64,000 nt of DNA from Amaranthus tricolor (lineage: Eukaryota > Streptophyta > Magnoliopsida > Caryophyllales > Amaranthaceae). The stretch lies in contig NC_080058.1 of assembly GCF_026212465.1 (NCBI RefSeq), forward strand, positions 12,730,404 to 12,794,403, in the 5' to 3' direction. The notes below the pieces were generated by a model. That model did no database searches. It was not told the origin of the DNA and worked only from the letters and a program-made list of their open reading frames with translations. Both the position numbers and the translations under genes were made by a program. Positions 1 to 10,304 of the stretch are shown one piece after another; position 1 is the first letter of the stretch; the number at the start of each line of letters is the position of its first letter.

Positions 1-1
1 A

Positions 2-2880
2 AGTCATTTAGATAAGGGATGTGAAGTATGTTTCCGCGCTAAACACCATTGAGATAAATTTTCTTTAAGTGATAATAAGAGTAGTAGAATTTTTGAAAAG
101 GTTCATTGTGATTTGTGGGGTCCCTATAGACATGTTTCATCTTGCGGGGCTCGTTATTTTTTGACTATTGTAGACGATTATTCCAGAGCTGTTTGGATTT
201 ATTTGTTGAATGATAAGACTGAGGTTTTTCAAATGTTTATGTCTTTTGTTGCAATGGTTGAAAGGCAATTTTCTCAGACTCTTAAAATCGTACAAAGCGA
301 TGATGGCACCGAGTTTAAATGCTTGCTTCGTTATTTTACCGTCGTGGGTATTTTATTTCAAACCTCTTGTGTGGGTACGCCACAACAAAATGGGCGTGTT
401 GAGCGTAAACATAAACATATTTTACAAGTTGGGAGGGCTTTACGTTTTCAAGCACACTTACCTATCTATTTTTGGGGGGAATGTGTTCTAGCTGCAGCCC
501 ATCTAATAAATCGTACCCCAACGCCTCTATTACAAAATAAAACTCCCTTCGAGATTTTGTTTAATAAGCCTCCTTTGTATGATGCACTCCGTATTTTTGG
601 TTGTTTGTGCTTCGTTCAAAACCAAAAAACCCATGGAGATAAGTTTCCTAGTAAGAGTCGAAAGTGTGTTTTTCTTGGCTACCCTTATGGGCAAAAGGGG
701 TGGAATTTGTATGATCTTGACACTCATGAATTTTTTGTGTCTCGTGATGTTAAATTCATCGAGGATACTTTCCCATTGGCTTGCTCGGATGATGTAAATT
801 TTAAGTCTGATAATTATAATACAAATGAAGAAATACATGTTGATTTTGCGGCCTTTGATGAGAATAATAATGTTGGGGATGAAGACTTGAATGTTGATGT
901 AAATTTGGGATCGAATGATGCTTTTGACACTGGACACTTGGGTGAACAGCAGCATCCAACGTCTAATGGTGAAGTCCGTCACGCCTCGCAGCCAGCTTCT
1001 GTTTCAGAGGCAGAAGGCGCTGGCTGTGAACCCCAGCAGCCGCCACCTATTGTTCAAGCACCGCCACCCTTTGATAATCTTACTGCCCAGTCCGACACCT
1101 CTGCTGGATCAGAGCAGGTACAGCAGCCCACTCAAACAAACTTGGGGCGTGGCTTTCGGGAAAAGCATCCTAATGTTAAATATCGAGATTTTGTCTTGGG
1201 TACAGTTTTTGCTAATAGTCCGTCCCCCTCTACTTCGTCGTCCAATCCTCCTTCAGGTACTCCGTATCCTTTAGCACACTATATTAAATGTGACAACTTT
1301 TCTGTAAATTATCAAAAGTTTATTGCAGCTGTTATTACAGACAAAGATCCGAAGTCCTTTAAGGAAGCAATGAAATCTGTTGAGTGGCGAAATTCCATGA
1401 AGCAAGAAATTCAAGCGCTAGAAGATAACGATACTTGGTCTTTGGAGCCTCTTCCTCCTGGTAAGCGTGCTCTTGGTTGTCAATGGGTTTATAAAACCAA
1501 ATTTACTCTAACGGTGATGTTGAAAGATTGAAGTCCAGATTGGTAGTATTGGGTAATCATCAGCAGGCGGGTATTGACTACAATGAAACATTTGCACCTG
1601 TAGCAAAAATGACAACAATACGAGCCTTTCTTGCCATTGCAGCTTCCAAAAATTGGGAGCTCCATCAAATGGATGTTCATAATGCGTTCCTACACGGCGA
1701 TTTAGATGAGGTAGTTTACATGAAACTTCCACCCAGATTTCATAGTTCAAATTCATCCTTGGTTTGCAGACTGAGGAAATCATTGTATGGCCTCAAACAA
1801 GCCCCCAGGTGTTGGTTTGCAAAGCTAGTTACGGCTTTGAAAGAGTATGGTTTCTTACAGTCTTATTCGGATTACTCCTTATTCACCTTTACTAAGGCTA
1901 GTGTTCAGATTAATGTCTTAGTCTATGTTGATGATCTCATTATTTCTGGTAATGATTCCGCTGCACTTCGTGTCTTTAAAGCTTATCTCTCTGATTGCTT
2001 CAAGATGAAGGACTTAGGTCCATTGAAATATTTTTTGGGGATTGAGGTGGCTCGCAGTTCTGCAGGCTTGTTTTTGTGTCAACGCAAGTATACGCTTGAT
2101 GTTATTTCTGAAGCAGGTTTAATGGGAGCAAAGCCAAGCGGTTCTCCAATAGAGCAAAATCATAAGCTTGGTTTAGCTAATGGTCATCTTCTTGCAGATC
2201 CCGAGGCATATCGAAGGCTTGTGGGACGTATGATCTACCTTTCAGTCACTCGCCCTGATCTAGCATACTCTGTTCATATTCTCTCTCAATTTATGCAAGC
2301 ACCCCGCATTGATCATTGGGATACAGCTCTTCGTGTGGTTCGTTACTTGAAAGGCACGCCCGGACAGGGTATTTTATTACGTGCTGACAGTGACTTGACT
2401 CTACAAGGATGGTGTGATTCAGATTGGGCTGCTTGTCCTATCACTCGTCGTTCACTTACAGGCTGGCTAGTTTTTTTAGGCCAATCTCCAGTGTCGTGGA
2501 AAACAAAGAAGCAAAATACAGTGTTTCGCTCTTCTGCAGAGGCTGAGTACAGGTCTATGGCTGCTATCACTTGTGAGTTGAAGTGGCTAAAAGCTTTATT
2601 GTTGAGTCTCGGTGTTCATCATCCTAAAGCCGTTAAGGTGCTCTGTGATAGTCAGTCGGCGTTACATATTGCGAAGAATCCGGTGTTTCATGAACGTACG
2701 AAGCTCATCGAGATTGATTGTCACTTTGTTCGAGATGCCATCAATGAAGGACTTATTTCTCCTTCTTACGTTTCTACCGACTCACAATTGGCGGATATAT
2801 TTACAAAGGCCCTTGGAAAACCGCAATTTGATTTTCTACTCTCCAAGTTGGGCATTTACGATCCTCATGCTCCAACTTGA
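2..2880 (+). pseudogene. copia pol polyprotein, broken (integrase, RT, RNase H)
   Basis: One reading frame runs from position 2 through a TGA at 50-52 to about 1505. The rest, 1528-2880, is one base out of register, consistent with loss of a single base around 1503-1507. The first part has the integrase core with DDYSR, QSDDGTEF (usually SDNGTEF in the family) and GTPQQNGRVERKH, then a Pro/Ser-rich linker. The second has the copia RT with QMDVHNAFLHGDL and YVDDLIISGN, and the RNase H domain ending near ADIFTKALG; the TGA stop is at 2878-2880. Apart from the two lesions the frames are open for 2.9 kb, which suggests a rather young insertion. It cannot make a full polyprotein as read, unless the frameshift is a sequencing error. 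Confidence 0.9.
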
Positions 2881-2885
2881 GGGGG

Positions 2886-3138
2886 TATTGAGATAATTGA
2901 GATATTCTGTAATTGAGATAATTATGGTATATCATTGACTAATTGGTTTGGGTAGGATTTCATGGGATTTTGCCTTGTATTATGGGATAGTGTTATATTT
3001 AGTTTTCCATATTTATCTCTTAGGAGATTTCCAGTGTATTCCTCTTTATATGGCCAAATTGGTGCCAAGGCCAAGCACACTTTCTGCAGGATTCACAAAT
3101 TCCTTGCATACCATTTTCATATTGCTTTGATTTTATCA
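2886..3138 (+). repeat. putative 3' LTR of the copia element (~253 bp)
   Basis: The segment follows the purine tract directly and starts TATTGAGATAATTGAG, probably a decayed TGTTGAGAT-type LTR start. It ends in TTTTATCA at 3138. The base after it begins sequence that is also present at 32406, and the next five bases, GATTC, are the expected right half of a 5-bp target-site duplication. The left LTR needed to confirm the boundaries is outside the window. Confidence 0.65.
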
Positions 3139-3498
3139 GATTCTTAAAGAAGTTAACTCCAAGATCGAACTTGATATACTTTGAAATTTGAGCCGTATAA
3201 CTGAATAAATTTTTATTTTGTATATAGATGAAACACGTCATTCACCATGCTTGTTTCTGATGAATCTGCATTATTGTTTATTCGGTGTTTTGTTGAGTTA
3301 ATTGATCATTTTATTCGGTTCTTGTTCCTAAATGGGCTATAACCAACACTCACACAATATATGCGTAATTCTAGCTCTATGAGTAACTTTTGTATTTTGG
3401 TATCCTTTGTTGTTTCATTTTCTTATGTTATGTGCTAGTGGATGTAAATTTAAATTTCTTTTCCTGATTTTTGTCAATCTCTTTATGTAATGTAACAG

Positions 3499-3679
3499 GG
3501 ACATTACAAATGAGGGAAAAGAATTGTTTTTTGACCATGGTGCTCCTTACTTCACCATTGAAAACACTGTTGTTTTGGATGTAATTAAGGAGTGGAAGTC
3601 AAGAGGTCTGATTGCTGAGTGGAAAGAAAAGTTTGGAGCTTTTGATTGCATTTCTAAAAGTTTCATTGATTCTGGGGAG
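3499..3679 (+). pseudogene. Extra copy of exon 3 of the renalase-like FAD oxidoreductase
   Basis: This 181-base exon is preceded by an acceptor (ATGTAACAG) and followed by a donor (GAG/GTAAGT). It encodes a segment containing FFDHGAPYFT, the same as exon 3 of the complete gene at 32766-32946. No other exon of the gene follows it before the complete gene starts at 27374, so this is a stranded fragment. Exons 1 and 2 of the left copy may exist beyond the copia insertion, outside the window. Even if so, that copy would lack exons 4-9 and could not make the enzyme. Confidence 0.9.
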
Positions 3680-4582
3680 GTAAGTGTCTCTATGCTTCTG
3701 TTCCATCTAGTATTTACATCATTCTTTCTCTATGATATCAAAGAAAGATATAGAGATCTTCAAAAGCACCTGAGTAAGTTTAATACAGAGTGCAATGGAT
3801 TTCTATTAGTTGTCCACTAAGGTACAAATATATTGATGGGTTGATGCAGCAAGTGTTTGACTAAGAATAGGATGAATAACTGAGGACTCACTAAGGAAAA
3901 AAGAAAGATGTTAACCTTACACTACGATTAATCTACTCTCACTTTATTTGCGCACTAGGCAGGTAGAAACCGTACAAATTTAGATTTCTGTGCCCTGGGT
4001 AATATGTTTCAATGCACTGCACCTTTGACTTTGTACGAATTTGCTTCTCTCGTCACTTGCATGGTTAAGCTACGGTTGCTAACAGTTCTCATGAATATAA
4101 AGAGAATCTGCAAACTCTTAGTACATATTTTTCAATTTTAAAAGAATGGTGTCAAAGATGTTTGCAAGAGGCGGTAATTTAAACTTGTTGAAAAGCAGAT
4201 TTTCCAGCTTGCCTATTCATATGCATCCTTTATATCATCTTGTGTGACTTATTAAATCTTAAATTAGAAAAACAAACCATGATTTTCATAAGGGTTTGAT
4301 TGGGTCAAGTGAAAGTCAGTTGCGAACCCAAGGATGCTGGAAGTTTGGTGCAACTCCTTGTTCGATTTCAAAATTAAGAGTGGTTTCATTGTCTTGGTTT
4401 TTCATGACATTTGGTTTGAGGATTAAATTAAAAATCAAACTTTTAATTCAATGTTAAATCAAAATGTTCTTATCTAGAAATCTATCAATTCTGAAATAGT
4501 AGCTTGAATGGTGGCTAAAAATTGAAATGTTATAGTTTTGAGACTTTCTAAAGATTGAGAAGAAGATTAAATTTTTGGAGTT

Positions 4583-5037
4583 TTGTCAAGTCTTTCTTTT
4601 GAAGAGGTTTCTTTGGTGAATTTAAGGAAATTGTTGGAGGATTTGGCAGCTTGGAAAGAGTGGCTTCTTTTGTGTTACGAAGTTCAGAAACTCTTTGAAA
4701 GAAAATTTCTCATCCTTTACCCTGGTTCTTACATTTTTGAAGACATTTTACAAATTGTTACAGCGAAAAACTTGAGCTCATGTTGGAGAGGAGCAGAATC
4801 TAAGGATGTTTTTAGTGATCTTTCCTACTTTAGTTGGTGAACTTTGTGCTAGGGATGAAGAGCATATAAATCATCTTTTTTTCTTTACTTGGTTTCTCAC
4901 TCTTTGGCACTTCTCGCAAGCTTTTTCCTAGGAGCTCTAAAGATTTTCTTGTTTTTAGAAGAGAAGGATGATAAAAATGTGGCGTGCTGAAGTGTGAAGT
5001 TGGTTCCTCTTAGGCCTAGGCAATTCGGTGCTTATCT
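4583..5037 (+). mobile_element. LINE (L1-type) remnant, truncated by the duplication junction
   Basis: This is the copy-1 half of the remnant better seen at 33850-34514. Around 4839-4910 one frame reads ELCARDEEHINHLFF, which matches the reverse-transcriptase zinc-binding (zf-RVT) region at the end of plant L1-type LINE ORF2 (LCxxxxExxxHLFF pattern). The surrounding frames are broken. The 3' end and poly(A) present in copy 2 are missing here, because the homology stops at 5037 within the LINE-derived sequence. Confidence 0.55.
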
Positions 5038-5714
5038 TCCCTTTGTTCCTTGTTTCGGCATTCAAAAGAAAAAAAATATATATTTTCTTGTGTTCCATCT
5101 AATCTTTTGATCAAAGGGTAAATTTAATCGAATTGTTAATTATAGATTCTATATACAAGATTTCTAATATCAATTATATTTTATGTATGATGATATCCTA
5201 CACATTGTAGGAGGATTGAATATTTTTCTTTTATATATAAAAATTTTCTCTAATATTCCTTTAATAAACTATAATTTGTTAAAAGGATTAAGAAAAGAGC
5301 TTCATGATCAATATTCTTTAACAAAATTTAAATTTGTTATAAGAATTAAGAATTTAAAGTTATATTGATATTTAAATAAATTTCTTATGGTCTATTTTCT
5401 CTAACAAAATTTCAATTTGTTAGATGAAATTTAAACGGTATGGATCAAGTAATGTAGTCATCTAAGAATTTATATATCCGTTAGCAAAATTTGATTTGGT
5501 TGAAGAATAATGTTATATTTATAAATATGTCTTGATTTAAAAGGGTGAATTGATTTTGTAATTCTCTACAAAATTTTAATTTGTTAAGAGAATTAAGTAT
5601 TAAATTTAGTTATCATAATTTATGAAATTGTAAGTCTCTTGAAGGATTTGGTGATTGTGACCTTGCTAGAGTTTTTGGGTTATGAGATTTAAATGGTTAA
5701 TCATTTGAGTAATG

Positions 5715-5718
<4 letters not shown>
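5038..5718. repeat. AT-rich stretch with divergent ~83-bp repeats
   Basis: No gene is visible. Imperfect units recur at about 5319, 5402, 5482 and 5567, with a weaker one near 5265. Each carries a small inverted repeat of the form TAACAAAATTTAAATTTGTTA followed by AGAATTAAG-like sequence. The spacing is 80-85 bases. This looks like an old, decayed tandem array or a repeated hairpin segment inside a transposon. Confidence 0.55.

Positions 5719-5719
<1 letters not shown>

Positions 5720-5766
<47 letters not shown>
5720..5766. repeat. (TAA)n microsatellite
   Basis: About sixteen uninterrupted TAA triplets, followed by an A-run. It lies at the edge of the gypsy-type LTR candidate. Confidence 0.95.
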
Positions 5767-5768
<2 letters not shown>

Positions 5769-5769
5769 T

Positions 5770-7171
5770 TAAAAAAAAAATACTTTTTCAGGCAGCAGCA
5801 GTTCTGTCTCGGTAAAGGTGCCGATCCGGATACGTTACCCGTGTTTCATTGTTTTATGTACCGATGCGTTAAAAACTCGTTAAACGGTTAAAATAATTAA
5901 AAATAGTAATTGTATGTTAGAAAATATGAAAATTGGTACCCAAGGTAATTGATGCGTTCCGGACGCAGTGGCGAAGTCGGATTTTTCATTTGAATTTTCT
6001 AAATTGACCGAACTGTTCGTTGAAGTTTCTGGTTAATATGTAAAGTTTAGAACTAATTGGATGTAAACATTTAAAATTATCAAGTCTTAGTAACATTTGA
6101 GTAGTATGGAGTGGATTAAAGGTGTAAAAACGTTCTAATACGTGGTCATTTTGTGTGTGTGTTATTTAGGACCTCGATTTATAAGAGGGCGAAATTTCTA
6201 TCGTGATTAAATATCGCTTGGTTGCAGCGCTTAAAGGTACACGCTTAGACCATAATGTGGTTGTGCAAGTAGTGTTGTTTCATTTCTAATCAAGGCATCG
6301 TAAATCACATAAGGATTAGACATCTCAAATAATTTGAAATAAATTAATTGGAAATTGAGAATTTTTGTGCTTGTCACCCAAAGGGGTTGACGTTTGGTTG
6401 TGTTATGTTACCCAAAGGGGTTAACGTATTGGTTTGGATTATTACAATTATTGTTCCCATGGCAGTTTTGGATCATTACGGTCACCATGGGGGTATGCAT
6501 ACTTTAGCATTTGACGACCCGAACAGGACGGGCAACGTCTTAGGTCAGTGGTTGCCTTGGGATTAGCTCTCCCAAATGTATTCCACCAAAAGGATTGGTT
6601 TATACTTGAACGACCCGAACAGGACGGACAACGTTACAAGTTGGATTAACTAATAAAGAATCTATTTGAGCCTATGCATGCTAGGATAAACATATTGCTT
6701 GTATTCAACTTGATTGATATTTGAATGAAGTCTCTGACGTGTATTGGTTTGTTTTCTTTGGAACCTACTGTGTGTTGTCATGCGACGACTAGTAGGTTGA
6801 TTGCAGGTGGGGTCTGGAGTGAGGTCTCGACTTAGAACCCGTAATCATCAATACTATGCTTTTACCCTTTTGTATTGGATTATGAGTAGAAAGAAACTCT
6901 GTACTTATGTAACAGGAAATAGTGTAGTTTTCTTTTCGCTTTCGCTTATTTCAATTAGTTTGTCTAGAGGCCTTTAGGCTCTCGAGTTGTACGTAAGAGC
7001 TTCCGCTGACTTATTTTTCTTTCACGCTGGTACTGTTTTCCTTTTTAGCTATATTTCTTTATCGATGGAACGTTGACGATCCTAGGGAAAAGTCTTCTCT
7101 AGAGTCCAAAGAGTGAACCGAAATTTGTATTTTCATATGGATTTCCGGGTCACTTAAATCGGGCCGTTACA
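5770..7171 (-). mobile_element. Candidate solo LTR of a Ty3/gypsy element
   Basis: Read on the minus strand, the segment starts TGTAACGGCCCGATTTAAG at 7171, a beginning typical of plant gypsy (Tekay-like) LTRs. Read on the plus strand it ends CGGGCCGTTACA. The interior has no coding capacity and includes two near-identical ACCCGAACAGGACGG motifs (around 6518 and 6604) and repeated CCCAAAGGGGTT motifs. No primer-binding site or pol sequence lies next to it, so a solo LTR is the best reading. The left boundary near the (TAA)n tract is uncertain and no clean target-site duplication was found. Confidence 0.5.
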
Positions 7172-7339
7172 AATTTTCTTGTAACATTATACAATACTTA
7201 TGATTTCTACGTGTATTTCACTAATTTTATTTTGACATTTTTAAATGCTTTTGGTTTTTATATTTTTTCCACCTTTTCATTTTTTTTTATTGTCGTTATA
7301 TTTTTCACTAACGTTATTATTCAAATATAAAATCTCGAA

Positions 7340-7605
7340 AACAGATTCTCAAATGAGACGGTCTCACAGTGATATCATCTCTATTACACTGACCTAATAT
7401 ACACTTATTGTCTTAAAGAAATCACTTATAACTTTAAAATGATTACTTGCAATTTTGAAGTGACAACTTTTTATAATCTTAAAGAGATCACTTTTAAACT
7501 TAAAATTATCACTTACATGTTACAATCTTAAAGTGATTATTTAGAGACATTGGCTAATTATATGAATTCGTTTCATGATGAGACGGTCTCAAACAAAAAT
7601 TGTTG
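7340..7605. mobile_element. MITE with TGAGACGGTCTCA termini
   Basis: The palindromic 13-mer TGAGACGGTCTCA occurs at both ends (about 7355 and 7579), with looser inverted similarity outside it. The interior carries several copies of a motif like ATCTTAAAGTGATCACTT. There is no coding capacity. Related GAGACNGTCT termini recur in the elements at 40298 and 45427, so these may belong to one superfamily. Confidence 0.5.
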
Positions 7606-8160
7606 TATCTGCATAGTCTATTACTCCCATCTAAAAGTATCAACTTTTCTTAAACGTTGTGAGAATTCTAAAACATCATAGAGGAACACAGAGTGTATTT
7701 TTATAATGTAATTTTATATGGATTATGTTAAGATATAGACAAAAACATAACTTTGATGCTATCATATTGAGCATTTTTTGCTAACACCGACAAAAGATTT
7801 TTTTGCCATTTCTTTCTCCTGCCTATTTTATCATGCTCACTCCTATTCTAATTAAATATCTCTTTTGATAATGCATCAAATTTTTTTAAAAAAAGGATCG
7901 ATGAAACCACGTAGAAGGAGTGACTAAGGAAAAAAGTAATAATTTAATGATTATTGTGCAAATAGTTGAATCTCATTATGTAAGGCATAAGTGAAATAGG
8001 TTATCAATAAACTCTATCTAAGCTGCTTGCTTTTCTTTTTTTTTTTGCTTTCTTCTTTTTTTCTTCTCTCTTTAAAAAATTCCTAATATCTATAGTTGGT
8101 TTGAGGTCATCATTAATCTTTTGGTTGATGCTAAGCCCTTAACCCTGAGGTTTTGGATAT
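7606..8160. other. Non-coding, nothing recognised
   Basis: AT-rich sequence with poly(T) and poly(A) runs. No ORF, RNA gene or repeat with clear boundaries was seen. Confidence 0.5.
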
Positions 8161-8164
8161 TTGT

Positions 8165-8701
8165 TTTGAATATTCCACGTGTTAACCCTGAGGTTTTGGG
8201 TTTTTCACGTTGTATTCAAAACTTTTAAAAAATCTACGCGATAACCCGTAACCTGAGGTTTACCAAATTGTTCCACTGTGACCTTTTTGCACATAAAAAC
8301 GTTAGTAAACGTTAATTTCGAAGCTTTAAGGTTGTTGTACGCCTATTTATGCGACTCACAATTTCAAATGTCATCAATTTCAACCTTTTCACCCAAAACA
8401 TAAACCCTAACTCTACCATTTGGATTTGGGAAAAAAAATATGATTCAGATGAAAGATGGTAGAGTTAGGGTTTATGTTTTGGGGGAAAATGTTGAAACTG
8501 ATGACATTTAAAATGGTGAGTCGTATAAATAGACGTAGATCAGCTTTAAAGCTTCAAAATTAACGTTTATTAAGTTTTTATGTGCAAAAAGGTCACGGTG
8601 GAATAAATTGTTAAACCTCAGGGTTACCATGTGGATTTTTTAAAAGTTTTCATTAGCACGTAAAAAACCCAAAACCCCAGGGTTACCACGTGAAATTTTC
8701 C
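8165..8701. mobile_element. Large foldback (hairpin) MITE with G-box termini
   Basis: The segment is one long imperfect inverted repeat. The left arm spans about 8170-8419, the loop 8420-8454 and the right arm 8455-8701. Each end has CACGTG (8176-8181 and 8687-8692) followed inward by TAACCCTGAGG-like sequence, and the arms meet at mirrored copies of ACCCTAACTCTACCAT. Transcribed, it would form a ~250-bp hairpin. The outer end (AGGAAAATTTCACGTG on the minus strand) resembles the end of the foldback at 51242-51743. Confidence 0.75.
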
Positions 8702-9335
8702 TATTTGTTTTCTCCCTATAGGAGAGTTGCTTTACCCATAATTCTATCCATATATTGGGTTTTGATCCCACTCCTCGTGATATTTTGGGGTTATGAATTT
8801 TGTTCTTTAGATGATTTGTTGGTGGAGATTAATGCGATAATGCAGCAGACATCAAAATTGCAATTACCATCAATAACATCAAATTCAATTCTATCTCAAG
8901 ACTACAACAAATCGATAACCCCCTCGTAGAAGACTATAACAAATAGCAATGTGGAAGAGGAAATTCAGAATTGTCAGATCTATCATAGTTTTATTAATTT
9001 TAAATTGTATTTGGTTAAAGTTGTTACGTACTTGCTGATTTTTATCTCTTATGTAGATGTCGTATGACTCTTTAATAATAAATTATGTACTATTCAAAAA
9101 AAAGTAGAAAAAAGTTATCAGATAAGAAATAAAACATTTAATGTGATATAGAAAAAAGTTATCAGATAAGAAATAAAACATTTAATGTGAATATAGTATC
9201 TAGCCTACTTTGGAATGGATGGAACAAATCTTTGGCAGCGACCTTTGAACATGTAGAAATTTTCATATGGTCCTTTTGATGATGTTCATCTTTGAGTGAA
9301 CTTTCACCCTTACACGATGCAAGCAGCTTTACTGC
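8702..9335. other. Non-coding with a 44-bp direct duplication
   Basis: A 44-base unit starting GTTATCAGATAAG is present twice in tandem, at about 9107-9150 and 9151-9194, with almost no divergence. Nothing else with a recognisable role was seen. Confidence 0.7.
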
Positions 9336-9343
9336 ATCATACG

Positions 9344-10296
9344 TAAACCTGGGAAAACGGTCGGTCGGTCGGGTTTTGGGTCGGATCAATTTCGGTCGGG
9401 TCATTTTCGGGTCGGGTCAGTTTCGGATCAGGTCAGTTTCAGGTCGGATCACTCTGGGTTTCGGGTAGGTTCGGATTGACCCAACGGGTTACCATAAAAT
9501 ATTAGAATATCCAATCGACTAATTCAACATAAAAAAAATCATTAAAATGTCTAAAAAAAATCATTAGAGAAATTACATGTACGATTTTCAAAAAATAGTT
9601 GGTATGTCAGGTTCGTTTAAGTGCAAGAAAAATAGGGGAATTAATACTTATTTTGAAAGACTTCTAAGATACGCGCTTTATAAAAGTTATTTTGTTTATT
9701 ATAATTGTAACGTTAGATAAAAATGACGTTAAAATTATCTTCACAATTTTCATGTTGGAAAGATATACAACTAACTAAGTACTTATTTCGTCTTATAAGA
9801 TACGCGTTTTATAATTTAGGGTAGCGACATTCGTTTTTTGAAAAGCTCATTCAAACGTGCGAAACGTTCGTATAAATTATATTGATTTGCTTACTGAAAT
9901 GTAGAAGAATTAAAAACTCATTTGACTGATTTAACAAGATACATGTATTCAATTAAGATGATTATAACGTCCTGTTTTTAAAGAAAAATAATTACGATGG
10001 CTAAAAAGACGTTAAATACGTGTTTTTTGAGATCTATTGATGAGTTTTAGGGTTCAAGTGATATACTCAATATGTTGAGATACTTTGAAAACTAAAATTT
10101 TATTTGAAATGAATTCTAACATTGAAATTACTCTAAAAATTGATATTAAATCTGTCAAAACGGGTCGGTTTCCGGTCGGGTCATTTTCGGTCGGGTAATT
10201 ATCGGGTCGGTCATGTTTCGGATTAAGTCGCTTTCGGGTTTTGTCGGGTCGGGTCCCGGGTTCATTTTCGGGTCGGATCAAATTTTCCCAGGTCTA
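9344..10296. mobile_element. Non-autonomous hAT-like element with 8-bp target-site duplication
   Basis: The element begins TAAACCTGGGAAAA and ends TTTTCCCAGGTCTA, a 14-bp terminal inverted repeat with one mismatch. It is flanked by the identical 8-mer ATCATACG (9336-9343 and 10297-10304). An 8-bp duplication is the hAT hallmark. Just inside both ends are dense GGGTCGG/TTTCGG low-complexity tracts, about 120 bp each, which are inverted relative to one another; the centre is AT-rich. Apparent Arg/Pro-rich reading frames are translations of these tracts. There is no transposase, so movement would have depended on another element. Confidence 0.75.
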
Positions 10297-10304
10297 ATCA
10301 TACG

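Larger units (their letters stand above)
1..3138 (+). mobile_element. Ty1/copia LTR retrotransposon, 3' part (left end outside window)
   Basis: The window opens inside the pol region of a copia element. In order it shows the end of the GAG-pre-integrase segment, the integrase core, reverse transcriptase, RNase H, a purine tract (GAGGGGG at 2879-2885) and a putative 3' LTR ending at 3138. The domain order integrase before reverse transcriptase is diagnostic of Ty1/copia. The element is defective: there is an in-frame TGA at 50-52 and a frameshift near 1505. Its right end coincides exactly with the point where the downstream sequence begins to match intron 2 of the renalase-like gene at 32405, so it was inserted into a duplicated copy of that intron. 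The 5' LTR and gag lie to the left of the window. Confidence 0.93.
3138..5037. repeat. Duplicated block, copy 1 (matches 32405-34304)
   Basis: These 1,900 bases match 32405-34304 with a constant offset of 29,267 and no indel seen. Only two differences were found by eye: C at 3283 versus T at 32550, and C at 5026 versus T at 34293. The block contains the end of intron 2, all of exon 3 and the first part of intron 3 of the renalase-like gene, including LINE-derived sequence. The match stops on the left at the copia LTR and on the right at 5037/5038. The near identity implies a very recent duplication, or an assembly artefact. Confidence 0.97.

Noticed and set aside
3138..3138. Left limit of the duplicated block as a duplication breakpoint
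   Set aside because: It coincides with the terminal CA of the copia LTR, so it is better explained as an insertion site within a longer duplication.
9162..9404. Arg/Pro/Thr-rich minus-strand frame, and a similar one at 10054-10281
   Set aside because: Both are read-throughs of GGGTCGG low-complexity tracts inside the hAT-like element.
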